DNA from: Rubrivivax sp.
Lineage (GTDB): Bacteria; Pseudomonadota; Gammaproteobacteria; Burkholderiales; Burkholderiaceae_C
Length of the DNA: 64,000 bases
Direction: 5' to 3'
Assembly: GCA_004210455.1 (NCBI GenBank)
Contig: SEFA01000009.1
Span: 1 to 64,000 of the forward strand
Below the pieces are notes generated by a model. It was given only the letters and a program-made list of their open reading frames with translations. It ran no database searches and was not told the DNA's origin. Position numbers and translations under genes: made by a program. Positions 1 to 7,230 of the stretch are shown one piece after another (position 1 is the stretch's first letter; each line of letters opens with the position of its first letter).

Positions 1-1692
1 CTGCCCACCCCGCGCTTCGACGAGTTCCCGCGCTACGACGCGCTGACGCAGCTGCTGTTCAGCTACGCGCAGGCCTGTCCCAACCTGCTGTCGGTGCGCT
101 CCCTCGGCAAGAGCTTCGAGGGCCGCGAGATCTGGGTGCTGATCCTGACCAACACGGCGACCGGCGTCGACGTCGAGAAGCCGGCCTTCTGGGTCGACGG
201 CAACATCCACGCCGCCGAGCTGACCGCCTGCACCACCTGTCTGTACTACCTGCACGAGCTGCTGAGCAAGTACGGCACCGACCCGCAGGTCACCCACCTG
301 CTGGACACGCGCACGATCTACATGGTGCCGCGCCTGAACCCGGACGGCGCCGAGCTCGCGCTGGCGGACCGGCCGCGCCACATCCGTTCGTCGACGCGTC
401 CGTATCCGTTCGACGAGGAGCCGGTCGAGGGACTCAGCGTCGAGGACATCGACGGCGACGGACGCATCCTGACGATGCGCATCCCCGACCCGCACGGCGG
501 CTACAAGAAGCATGCGGACGACCCGCGGCTGATGGTGCCGCGCCAGCCCGGCGAGTTCGGCGGCGAGTACTACCGCCTGATGCCCGAGGGCCTGGTCATC
601 AACCACGACGGCTTCAGCATCAAGGTCAACCGCGACAGCGAAGGCCTGGACCTGAACCGCAACTTCCCCGCCGGCTGGCGGCAGGAGTTCGAACAGGTCG
701 GCGCCGGTCCGTACCCGACCAGCGAGCCCGAGGTGAGGGCGATGGTGGACTTCATGGTCGGCCATCCCAACATCGGCGCGGCGATCAGTTTCCACACGCA
801 CAGCGGCGTGATCCTGCGGCCCTGCGGCACGCGCAGCGACGACGAGATGCCGCCCGAAGACCTGTGGGCCTTCCAGCGCTTCTCCAAGCTCGGCGAGCAG
901 CACACCGGCTATCCGGCGGTGAGCATCTGGCATGAGTTCAAGTACCACCCCAAGGAAGTGATCACCGGGACGCAGGACTGGGTGTACGAACACCTGGGCG
1001 CGCTGTTCTGGGTGGTGGAGCTGTGGTCGCCCAACAAGGAGGCGGGCATCACCGGCTACAAGTGGATCGACTGGTTCCGCGACCATCCGGTGGAGGACGA
1101 CCTCAAGCTGCTGAAGTGGAGCGATGAGCACTGCGACGGCAAGGCGCATGTGGAGTGGACCTCGTTCATGCACCCGCAGCTGGGGCCGGTGGAGATCGGC
1201 GGCTGGGACAAGATGAACTTCTGGAGAAATCCGCCGCCGCACCTGCGCGAGCGGGAGGCGGCGCGCTTCCCGGCGTGGATGAACCAGATCGCGCTGAGCC
1301 TGCCGAGGCTGGAGCTGCTGCGCACGGAGGTGCGCGCGCTGGGACCAGATACGTGGCGCGTGCGGATGGCCGTGGGCAACAGCGGCTGGCTGCCGGCCTA
1401 CGTCACCAAGCAGGCGCTGGCGCGCAAGCAGACGCGCGGGGTGATGTTCGAGATCTTCCTGCCGGTGGATCCCGAGGTCGGGCTGGTGAGCGGCAAGCCG
1501 CGGATGGAAGGTCCCCAGCTAGAAGGGCATGCGCCGAAGCAGACGCAGCTCGCGTTCCTGCCCGAGCGGGACATCACCGGCGACCGCGCCTACGGCGAGT
1601 GGGTGGTGAGAGCGCCGCAGGGAACGCGTCTGAGCCTCGTCGCGTCGGCGGATCGCGCCGGCACCGTGAGAACCGAAGTGACGCTTGACTGA
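1..1692 (+). CDS. M14 family zinc carboxypeptidase, 5' end outside window
   Basis: Metallocarboxypeptidase of the M14 family that would trim C-terminal residues from peptides using one zinc ion. The frame is open from base 1, so the start lies upstream; 563 codons are visible. The motifs are in the expected order: the zinc pair HxxE in NIHAAELTA, arginine in PRLNPDGAE, the NRNFPAGW segment, the third zinc ligand in SFHTHSGV, and the catalytic glutamate in WVVELWSP. The C-terminal third (after about residue 400 of the visible part) looks like a beta-rich accessory domain. The GTG at 94 is an internal codon, because the sequence upstream of it continues the M14 fold in frame (FDEFPRYDALTQLL). 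The gene ends against a palindromic repeat and faces the convergent esterase gene. Family assignment is firm; substrate is unknown. Confidence 0.9.
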   Translation: MPTPRFDEFPRYDALTQLLFSYAQACPNLLSVRSLGKSFEGREIWVLILTNTATGVDVEKPAFWVDGNIHAAELTACTTCLYYLHELLSKYGTDPQVTHLLDTRTIYMVPRLNPDGAELALADRPRHIRSSTRPYPFDEEPVEGLSVEDIDGDGRILTMRIPDPHGGYKKHADDPRLMVPRQPGEFGGEYYRLMPEGLVINHDGFSIKVNRDSEGLDLNRNFPAGWRQEFEQVGAGPYPTSEPEVRAMVDFMVGHPNIGAAISFHTHSGVILRPCGTRSDDEMPPEDLWAFQRFSKLGEQHTGYPAVSIWHEFKYHPKEVITGTQDWVYEHLGALFWVVELWSPNKEAGITGYKWIDWFRDHPVEDDLKLLKWSDEHCDGKAHVEWTSFMHPQLGPVEIGGWDKMNFWRNPPPHLREREAARFPAWMNQIALSLPRLELLRTEVRALGPDTWRVRMAVGNSGWLPAYVTKQALARKQTRGVMFEIFLPVDPEVGLVSGKPRMEGPQLEGHAPKQTQLAFLPERDITGDRAYGEWVVRAPQGTRLSLVASADRAGTVRTEVTLD

Positions 1693-1712
1693 GCTCGACT
1701 GAAAAACCTTCT

Positions 1713-1736
1713 CCCTCTCCCGCTTGCGGGAGAGGG
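1713..1736. repeat. REP-like palindrome between convergent genes
   Basis: Perfect inverted repeat of 11 bp (CCCTCTCCCGC, then TT, then its complement) in the 61-bp gap between two convergent genes, followed by the familiar tail CCGGGGTGAGGG. This sequence type is a common dispersed intergenic repeat in proteobacteria. It probably acts as a bidirectional stem-loop that ends or protects both transcripts. Confidence 0.75.
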
Positions 1737-1753
1737 CCGGGGTGAGGGTCGGG

Positions 1754-2455
1754 TCAGTGCCTCGGCTCGTTCTTGTCCTGCTCGGCGGCCGCAAGAACCG
1801 CTTCGCGCCAGAGCCGCGCGGGAATGAACGTCCGCAGCTGCTCCATCGCGCGCTCGATGAGCGCCGGATGCAGCTCGTGGCCGACATGCGGGACCACGTC
1901 CGCGGTGATGTCCGCGCCGAGCGACATCAGCTCGCGCGCCGCGTTCAGCAGCGCGGGGTAAGGCAGTTCGCCGTCGTCCTTGCCGTGCAGCAGATGGATG
2001 GACACATCCTTCGGCGCATGCTGCGGCCAGTAGGCAAACGCCCCGCCGAAGGCGAGCACGCGCCCGGCCAGTTGCTCTTCCTGCTGCAGCGCCTCCAGCG
2101 CCAGGATCGCGCCCTGCGAGAACCCGCCCAGCGCCACCCGTCCCCACTCCAGACCGAGTTTCTCCGCCCAGCCGCGCACCAGCGCGACCAGCGTCGGCAC
2201 GGCCGCGTTCAGACGCAGGGCCTTGAGCGCGTCGTCGCCTTGCTCGGAATACCACTGGAAGCCGGCGCCGCCGCCCGGGATCGCGTCGAAGGGCTCGAAG
2301 CCCTCCAGCAGCACCAGCGCGGCCAGCGGGTACTGGCGATGCAGCGCCTCGGCGAGCGGGCGCATCTGCTCGGCGTCGGCGCCGGCACCGTGCAGCAGCA
2401 CGAACAGCAGATCGGGAGCTCCGTCCTTGGGGAGCAGCACATGGGCTTGGGTCAT
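1754..2455 (-). CDS. ypfH: Serine esterase of the YpfH / phospholipase-carboxylesterase family
   Basis: Alpha/beta hydrolase predicted to cleave short acyl esters in the cytoplasm. At 233 residues it matches the length of E. coli YpfH (232). Visible are the oxyanion strand LLFVLLHGAGAD, the nucleophile elbow GFSQGA, the acid in HGKDDGELPY and the histidine in HVGHELHP. There is no signal peptide. The thioredoxin gene lies 15 bp upstream on the same strand, so the two are probably co-transcribed; no link in function is evident. The family call is strong and the physiological substrate is unknown. Confidence 0.85.
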   Translation of the reverse strand: MTQAHVLLPKDGAPDLLFVLLHGAGADAEQMRPLAEALHRQYPLAALVLLEGFEPFDAIPGGGAGFQWYSEQGDDALKALRLNAAVPTLVALVRGWAEKLGLEWGRVALGGFSQGAILALEALQQEEQLAGRVLAFGGAFAYWPQHAPKDVSIHLLHGKDDGELPYPALLNAARELMSLGADITADVVPHVGHELHPALIERAMEQLRTFIPARLWREAVLAAAEQDKNEPRH

Positions 2456-2470
2456 GGCCCCGATTGTCCG

Positions 2471-2809
2471 TCACGTGTTGTCGATGCGCTCCAGCGCGGC
2501 CCGGATATCCGCGGCGTTCGTGGGCCTGACCAGGCGCTCCACCTCCTGACCGTCGCGCATGAAGATCAGCGTCGGCCACAGCTTCACCTTGAAGGAGCGC
2601 CCCAACGCCTGGCCCTTGCCGTCCTCGACCTTGATGTGCTGGACCATCGCGTGGCGGCCTTCGAATGCCTGCTCCAGCAGCGGCTGCGCGGACTCGCAGA
2701 TGGGGCACCAGGAGGCGCCGAACTCCACCAGCAGCGGATGTTCCTTCGACAGCGTGTCGACGGCGTCGCGGATCGGCTCGGTCAGCGCGTAATGGGGATT
2801 CATCGGCAT
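2471..2809 (-). CDS. Thioredoxin-family protein (CPIC active site)
   Basis: Small cytoplasmic thioredoxin-fold protein of 112 residues. The active site is FGASWCPICESAQ, a CxxC with Pro-Ile between the cysteines instead of the Gly-Pro of classical TrxA, and the cis-proline region is LWPTLIFM. There is no signal peptide or lipobox, so it is not a periplasmic DsbE-type protein. The frame is open far upstream, but the start at 2809 is fixed by AAGGAG seven bases before the ATG; a second ATG two codons later is possible. It is followed by ypfH, and the upstream histidine kinase gene ends about 70 bp before it. Confidence 0.85.
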   Translation of the reverse strand: MPMNPHYALTEPIRDAVDTLSKEHPLLVEFGASWCPICESAQPLLEQAFEGRHAMVQHIKVEDGKGQALGRSFKVKLWPTLIFMRDGQEVERLVRPTNAADIRAALERIDNT

Positions 2810-2856
2810 GGAAAAACTCCTTGATCTGCAGGCTCTGCGGGCTGCCCCGACCGCGC

Positions 2857-2883
2857 CGGTCACGTCGGTCACGCCAGTCACGC
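2857..2883. repeat. 9-bp tandem repeat, three copies
   Basis: Three near-identical 9-bp units (CGGTCACGT, CGGTCACGC, CAGTCACGC) lie across the stop codon of the histidine kinase gene. A change in copy number would keep the frame or move the stop by whole triplets. Confidence 0.6.
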
Positions 2884-5061
2884 CGCCGCGCGGCGCAGGC
2901 TCATCTCGAACACCACCCCGTCCGGCACATTGAATGCCCGGATGCTGCCATCCATCTTCGCCAGGTAGGTCTTCGCGACGAAGAGCCCCTGGCCTCGGCG
3001 TTCCCCGTTGACCTGCGGGGCGGTGTCGGAGACGCCGTATTCGAAGATCTGTTCCAGCATGGTGTCTTCGATGCGCGGGCCCTGGTTGCGGATCTGCAGC
3101 AGCACGACACCCGGCCCGCCCGCTGCCAGGGTGATGGCAATGGGCGTGCCTTCGGGCCGGTAACGGTCGGCGTTGCGCAGCACGTGGGTGACGGCATCCT
3201 CCAGCGCATAGGCCTCGGCATGGACGGGCTGCGGTTCGGGCAGCGCGGTGTCGAAGCTCACGTGATCGATGCCGGCGTAATGCGCATTCGCGGCCACCTC
3301 GCGGCAGAAGGCCGCCAGATCCAGCGCCTCCGTGTGCAGGTCGGCCGAAGCCAGCGCCTCGCTCGGCGGCGCGCTGCCGTAGAGCACCTTCACCGCCTGC
3401 TGCATCCGCTGCACGTAGCGATGGCTGGGATCGTCGCCCGCGCCGTGCAGCACCATCAGCGACTGCAGCGGCGACATGATCTCGTGGCCCACCGCATGCC
3501 ACATCTCGCGCTCGCGTTCGGCCCGCAGCTGCTCGCGGCGCAGGCCGTCCTTCACGCGGGTCAGCGCGTCGGCCAGGCTGCCGGCGAGGATCCCCAGTTC
3601 GTCGCGACCGCGCAGGTCGGCCACATCGAGCTCGCCGATGCGCTGCTCCGCGCGGGCGTCCTGCATGTTGTAGGAGACGGCGGCCGCGCGCTTCGTCAGC
3701 ACCGCGATGCCCCGGATCAGCCCCAGCTCCACCATCAGCCACGCCAGCCCGACCGCGGCCAGCATCGCCGCCGCCAGCCACGCCAGCGGGCGCGCCTCCA
3801 GCGCGAGCTGGCGGTCGAGGCTGCGCAGGTCGCCGCGCAGGTCGAGCCGGTAGCGGCCGCTCGGCGTGGCGACGTCGTCGCTCGCGGTCAGCCAGCGGAT
3901 CTCGGCCGCGTCCGTGCCGGCGCCGACGCCCAGGATCTCGCCCTGCACCGGCAAGCGCCGCATCACGTGGATCAGCCAGGGAAGCGCGCGCTCCGACAGC
4001 TCCGGACCGCGACGCTCGGCGAGCGTCGTCGACTGCCTGCCCAGACGCTCGATGCGCAGCGTCTCGCCCGGCTGCAGCGACGCGCCGATCTTGTCCAGCG
4101 ACAGCGCGAGCGAAGCGCCGGGACGGGCGCTGTCGAAAAGGGCCGGCGGTTCCACGGGCACTTCCGCGCTGGTCTCCGCGCCACTCTGCGCGGGTGCGAG
4201 CAACTCCACCCGCACCCGCATCTGGTCGAGGTCCGCAGGCGGCCACACCGGTCGCGCGCGACGGCCGGCGTCGTCGAAGAGCGCGTCCTGGAACGCTTCC
4301 ACCGGCAGCCGGATCGAATAGAAAGTGCGGCGCGCGCAGTCCGGCCCGCTGCTGCCTTCGGCGCACGGCCCTTCGCGCCAGAGCCAGCCGCGGAACTCGC
4401 GCACTGGCCGCGCCTTGCCGGGCAACTGCGGCCCCGCGCCGAGGAAACCGGTGAGTCGGCCGCGCTGCGTCCCGTCCGCGGAGGCGGCGCCCTCGAACGG
4501 CGCGATCCAGGTCTGCGTGCCGCCGCGCGCCTTCACGGTCACGCGTGCGCGGTGCACGCCGCCCAGGTCCAGCGCGCCGTGCTCCCGGCCGGCCAGCGGG
4601 CCGCTGTCCAGGCTGCCGACCAGGTACAGGAAACCGCCCGCATAGGCGTTCGCGCCGACGGCGGCGCACAGGCTCGAGCCGTCGGGCCATCGCAGGCCGC
4701 AGCCGGCCATCTCCACGGCGCGCTGCGCCTTGTTCTGGTCGTCGAAGTCGATGGCCGAGAACGGCAGCAGCACCGGCGCCTGGCCGTCGCGGTCGCCCGC
4801 GCCCATGGTCGGATTGAGCAGCGCCAGCTGCCCGCTCGGATGGCGCAGCTGCAGCACGATCTCGGACAGCGACTGGCGGAAGCCTTGCGCGTAGCGCTGG
4901 TAGGCGCGCTCCTTCTGGTCGATCAGCACGGTCAGCACCAAGCCGACTGTCGCCAGTGCCAGCAGCAGGAAGGCCAGGTGAACCACCGCGCGACGTCGGA
5001 ACGCCGCCAGGCCCAGGCGCGGCACGACCAGCGCGGGCAGCTCGACCGGTCCGAGCCTCAT
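2878..5061 (-). CDS. Membrane sensor histidine kinase, large periplasmic sensor region
   Basis: Inner-membrane sensor kinase of 727 residues, partner of the response regulator gene just upstream. A first membrane helix spans about residues 27-47 (HLAFLLLALATVGLVLTV), then about 370 residues of predicted periplasmic sensor with no domain I can name, then a second helix near residues 430-450 (AAAMLAAVGLAWLMVELGL). The phospho-acceptor is His526 in VGHEIMSPLQSL; the usual RTP is replaced by MSP, an unusual H-box. The ATP-binding domain shows the N-box HVLRNADRYRP and the G-box GERRGQGLFVAK. The ligand is not predictable. The gene follows the regulator gene with a 37-bp gap. Confidence 0.85.
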   Translation of the reverse strand: MRLGPVELPALVVPRLGLAAFRRRAVVHLAFLLLALATVGLVLTVLIDQKERAYQRYAQGFRQSLSEIVLQLRHPSGQLALLNPTMGAGDRDGQAPVLLPFSAIDFDDQNKAQRAVEMAGCGLRWPDGSSLCAAVGANAYAGGFLYLVGSLDSGPLAGREHGALDLGGVHRARVTVKARGGTQTWIAPFEGAASADGTQRGRLTGFLGAGPQLPGKARPVREFRGWLWREGPCAEGSSGPDCARRTFYSIRLPVEAFQDALFDDAGRRARPVWPPADLDQMRVRVELLAPAQSGAETSAEVPVEPPALFDSARPGASLALSLDKIGASLQPGETLRIERLGRQSTTLAERRGPELSERALPWLIHVMRRLPVQGEILGVGAGTDAAEIRWLTASDDVATPSGRYRLDLRGDLRSLDRQLALEARPLAWLAAAMLAAVGLAWLMVELGLIRGIAVLTKRAAAVSYNMQDARAEQRIGELDVADLRGRDELGILAGSLADALTRVKDGLRREQLRAEREREMWHAVGHEIMSPLQSLMVLHGAGDDPSHRYVQRMQQAVKVLYGSAPPSEALASADLHTEALDLAAFCREVAANAHYAGIDHVSFDTALPEPQPVHAEAYALEDAVTHVLRNADRYRPEGTPIAITLAAGGPGVVLLQIRNQGPRIEDTMLEQIFEYGVSDTAPQVNGERRGQGLFVAKTYLAKMDGSIRAFNVPDGVVFEMSLRRAAA

Positions 5062-5073
5062 GCGGCGCCCATT

Positions 5074-5100
5074 CCGACGCTCCCGACGCTCCCGACGCTC
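5074..5100. repeat. 9-bp tandem repeat, three perfect copies
   Basis: CCGACGCTC is repeated three times without mismatch in the gap between the response regulator stop and the kinase start, reaching the regulator stop codon at 5099. It has the same 9-bp period as the other short arrays in the window. Confidence 0.7.
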
Positions 5101-5809
5101 ACCGCGGCCCCGACCACCGGAACCCCCGCATCGGCACGTTCTCGATCGCGTCGAAGGTCGGATCCACTTCCTTCAGCGCCTCGCGCAGCGTCGACACGTG
5201 CTTGCGGACGTTGTCGCGGGTGCGGCCGCTCTTGACGACGTCGTAGAGCTCCTCGTACGACACGACCTGCGGTGCGCGCTGGTACAGCGTGGCGAGGATG
5301 CGCTGCGCGGTCAGCGGCAGGTTGATGCGCTGGCCCCTCCACAGCGGGCTGCGCTGCCAGAGCGGATCCAGCTGCAGCGCGTCGGGCGCGACCGGCACCG
5401 GCCCGGCGGCTTCCCGGGCGCGGGCCGCGCGCAGGATGTCGAGGAAGGTGTCGATGAACTCGGCCTCGTCGAAGCTGGTCTTCTGCAGGTAGTCCCAGGC
5501 GTCCAGCGCCTTCATGATCCCGCGGTAGATGGCCGCCGGCATCGCCGACACGACCAGCACCGGCGTGCCGGCGTTCAGCTTGTTGATCTCGTTGATCAGC
5601 GCGATGCCGGCGTTGCGCTCGCGACCGAGCTCGATGTCGAGCACGACCATGTCGTAGCGCTCACGCGCCAGCGCGGCCTCGGCGGCGTCGCGGTCGAACC
5701 ACTGGTCGACCTGCAGCTCGGGCCGCGCGGCGCGGATCCAGCCGGTGAGCTGCTCGCTGGTGGGGCGGTCGTCCTCGATGACGGCGACCTTGTTCATGGG
5801 GATGGCCAT
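5099..5809 (-). CDS. OmpR-like response regulator with winged-helix output
   Basis: DNA-binding response regulator of 236 residues, cognate to the kinase encoded 37 bp downstream. The receiver domain has the acidic pair in VIEDDRP, the phospho-acceptor Asp58 in VVLDIELGR and the conserved lysine in YLQKTSF, where threonine replaces the usual proline after lysine. The C-terminal domain (about residues 155-236) is a winged helix with the typical closing IENVPMRGFRW. A start at 5797 (MNKVAVIEDD) is an alternative. A GATAAT element 8 nt before the 5809 ATG suggests a leaderless transcript. Divergent from the SPFH gene, so the 165-bp gap holds both promoters. Confidence 0.85.
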   Translation of the reverse strand: MAIPMNKVAVIEDDRPTSEQLTGWIRAARPELQVDQWFDRDAAEAALARERYDMVVLDIELGRERNAGIALINEINKLNAGTPVLVVSAMPAAIYRGIMKALDAWDYLQKTSFDEAEFIDTFLDILRAARAREAAGPVPVAPDALQLDPLWQRSPLWRGQRINLPLTAQRILATLYQRAPQVVSYEELYDVVKSGRTRDNVRKHVSTLREALKEVDPTFDAIENVPMRGFRWSGPR

Positions 5810-5817
5810 GGCGCCGG

Positions 5818-5823
5818 ATTATC
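5818..5823 (-). promoter_or_regulatory. Candidate -10 element for the response regulator/kinase operon
   Basis: GATAAT on the minus strand, eight bases before the ATG at 5809. Transcription from it would begin at or next to the start codon. No good -35 is visible at 17 bp. Confidence 0.4.
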
Positions 5824-5974
5824 GGCACCCCCGTGCCCTCCGGCGCGGCCGCCCCGTGAGGGTTTCTTCCGGACCGTGAAGGGACCCGCCGACGCCCGCA
5901 TTGAGGCTTCCGGGGCCTTTCCGGACCATGAGCGACATCCCAACACCCGAATCACGGGAACCCCGGAGGACCTC

Positions 5975-7210
5975 ATGAACGACCGCCTGCAATCGATCCG
6001 CAACGCCGCCGCGCGGCTCAAGGCTCGGCTGCCCGGTTTCCCCCGCGGCGCCGGCGCCGGCGTCGTCCGCTGCCTGCCCTGGCTGGCCGGCCTGACCGCC
6101 GTGGCCGGCGCGGTGGCGCTGCTGGTGACGCACCCGCCCGTGCATGAAGTGCCGCGCGGCAACGTCAGCCTGCGCACCAACGTGCTCACCGGCGGCGTGA
6201 GCGAGGCCCGTTCGGGCTCGATGCTCCAGATCCCCGGCCTGCACGACGTCCGCGACCTGCCGGTGCGCGACCGCAGCTATCACCCGGACCGTTTCGCCCG
6301 TGCCGACGGCGAAGCGCCGCTGCAGTCGCTCGAAGGCCTCTCGCTGGGCCTGGACCTGACGGTGCGCTGGACCGTCGACCCGACGCGTCTGGCGCAACTG
6401 GCCGCCTCGCTGCCCGACGACATCGAGGGCGACGTGATCGCCCCCGCGCTGCAGGGCATCGTCTACCGCCAGATCGCGACGCACACGGTGCGTGAGATCT
6501 TCTCGACGCAACGCGGCCCTATCCAGGCCGCGCTGGAGTCGGAACTGCGCCGCAAGCTGGCGCTGGACGGCATCGTGCTGCGCGGGCTGGAGATCGGCAA
6601 CGTCGACCTGCCGCAGGAATACCGCGCCGGTCTGGAGAACCTGCTGTCCGAAGGCCTGGCCAGCGAAAAGATGCGCTACACGCTGGAGCTCAAGGAGAAG
6701 CAGGTCAAGCAGACCGAGCTGGAGGCCGCCGCCGAGAAGGTCCGTCGCGAGACCTCGGCGGAAGCCGCGGCGCGTGAGCAGGTCATCGCGGCCAAGGGCC
6801 AGGAAGAAGCGATGAAGCACGTGCTGCCGTTCAAGCAGCGCCAGGTCGAGCAGCGCCAGCTGGAAGCCGAGGCGGAGCGCGTCGCGCGGGTGCGCATGGC
6901 GGAAGGCAACGCGCAGGCGCGCGGCATCGAGGCGGAGGGCGAGGCCAAGGCGCGCGAGAAGCTGGCCGACGCCGAGGCCTATCGCCAGACGCGCATCGGC
7001 AAGGTCGCGGTCGACCAGATGGCCGCCGAGGGTGCGCTGCTGAGCCGCCATCCGCTGCTGATCCAGAAGGCCATGGCCGACAAGCTCTCCGACAAGGTGC
7101 AGGTGATCATCGCGCCGCCCCCGTCGGACGGCGGGTTCATCGGCAAGACGCTGCTGGGCGCCAGGACCGGTCAGTCCGAGTCGGCCACGCAAGAGCAGTC
7201 CGCGCAATGA
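5975..7210 (+). CDS. SPFH/Band 7 (prohibitin-like) membrane protein
   Basis: Membrane-anchored SPFH-domain protein of 411 residues, expected to form ring or lattice scaffolds in the inner membrane. One membrane helix lies at about residues 34-52 (WLAGLTAVAGAVALLVTH). The Band 7 domain follows (about 55-230: VPRGNVSLRTNVLTGG through NVDLPQEYRAGLENLL). Then comes a long, charged, Glu/Ala/Arg-rich coiled coil (about 230-370) and a short disordered tail. The start is set by GGAGGA four bases before the ATG. Its stop overlaps a possible ATG of the next gene, and the two are clearly one operon. The family is sure; the specific role (protease modulation or membrane microdomain) is not. Confidence 0.85.
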   Translation: MNDRLQSIRNAAARLKARLPGFPRGAGAGVVRCLPWLAGLTAVAGAVALLVTHPPVHEVPRGNVSLRTNVLTGGVSEARSGSMLQIPGLHDVRDLPVRDRSYHPDRFARADGEAPLQSLEGLSLGLDLTVRWTVDPTRLAQLAASLPDDIEGDVIAPALQGIVYRQIATHTVREIFSTQRGPIQAALESELRRKLALDGIVLRGLEIGNVDLPQEYRAGLENLLSEGLASEKMRYTLELKEKQVKQTELEAAAEKVRRETSAEAAAREQVIAAKGQEEAMKHVLPFKQRQVEQRQLEAEAERVARVRMAEGNAQARGIEAEGEAKAREKLADAEAYRQTRIGKVAVDQMAAEGALLSRHPLLIQKAMADKLSDKVQVIIAPPPSDGGFIGKTLLGARTGQSESATQEQSAQ

Positions 7211-7230
7211 AAGCCAGGAAGGAGAACGCC

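Noticed and set aside
1590-2708. Minus-strand frame of 372 codons overlapping ypfH in another phase
   Set aside because: It carries no motif and runs through the REP-like repeat; ypfH in the other frame has a complete catalytic triad.
2471-4690. A thioredoxin fused to a long Arg-rich N-terminus
   Set aside because: The upstream codons are a shadow of the kinase gene; a good ribosome site precedes the ATG at 2809.
2665-5235. Long plus-strand frame opposite the sensor kinase and thioredoxin
   Set aside because: Typical high-GC antisense frame, rich in Arg/Ala/Gln, with no start signal or recognisable domain; the minus-strand genes have clear motifs.
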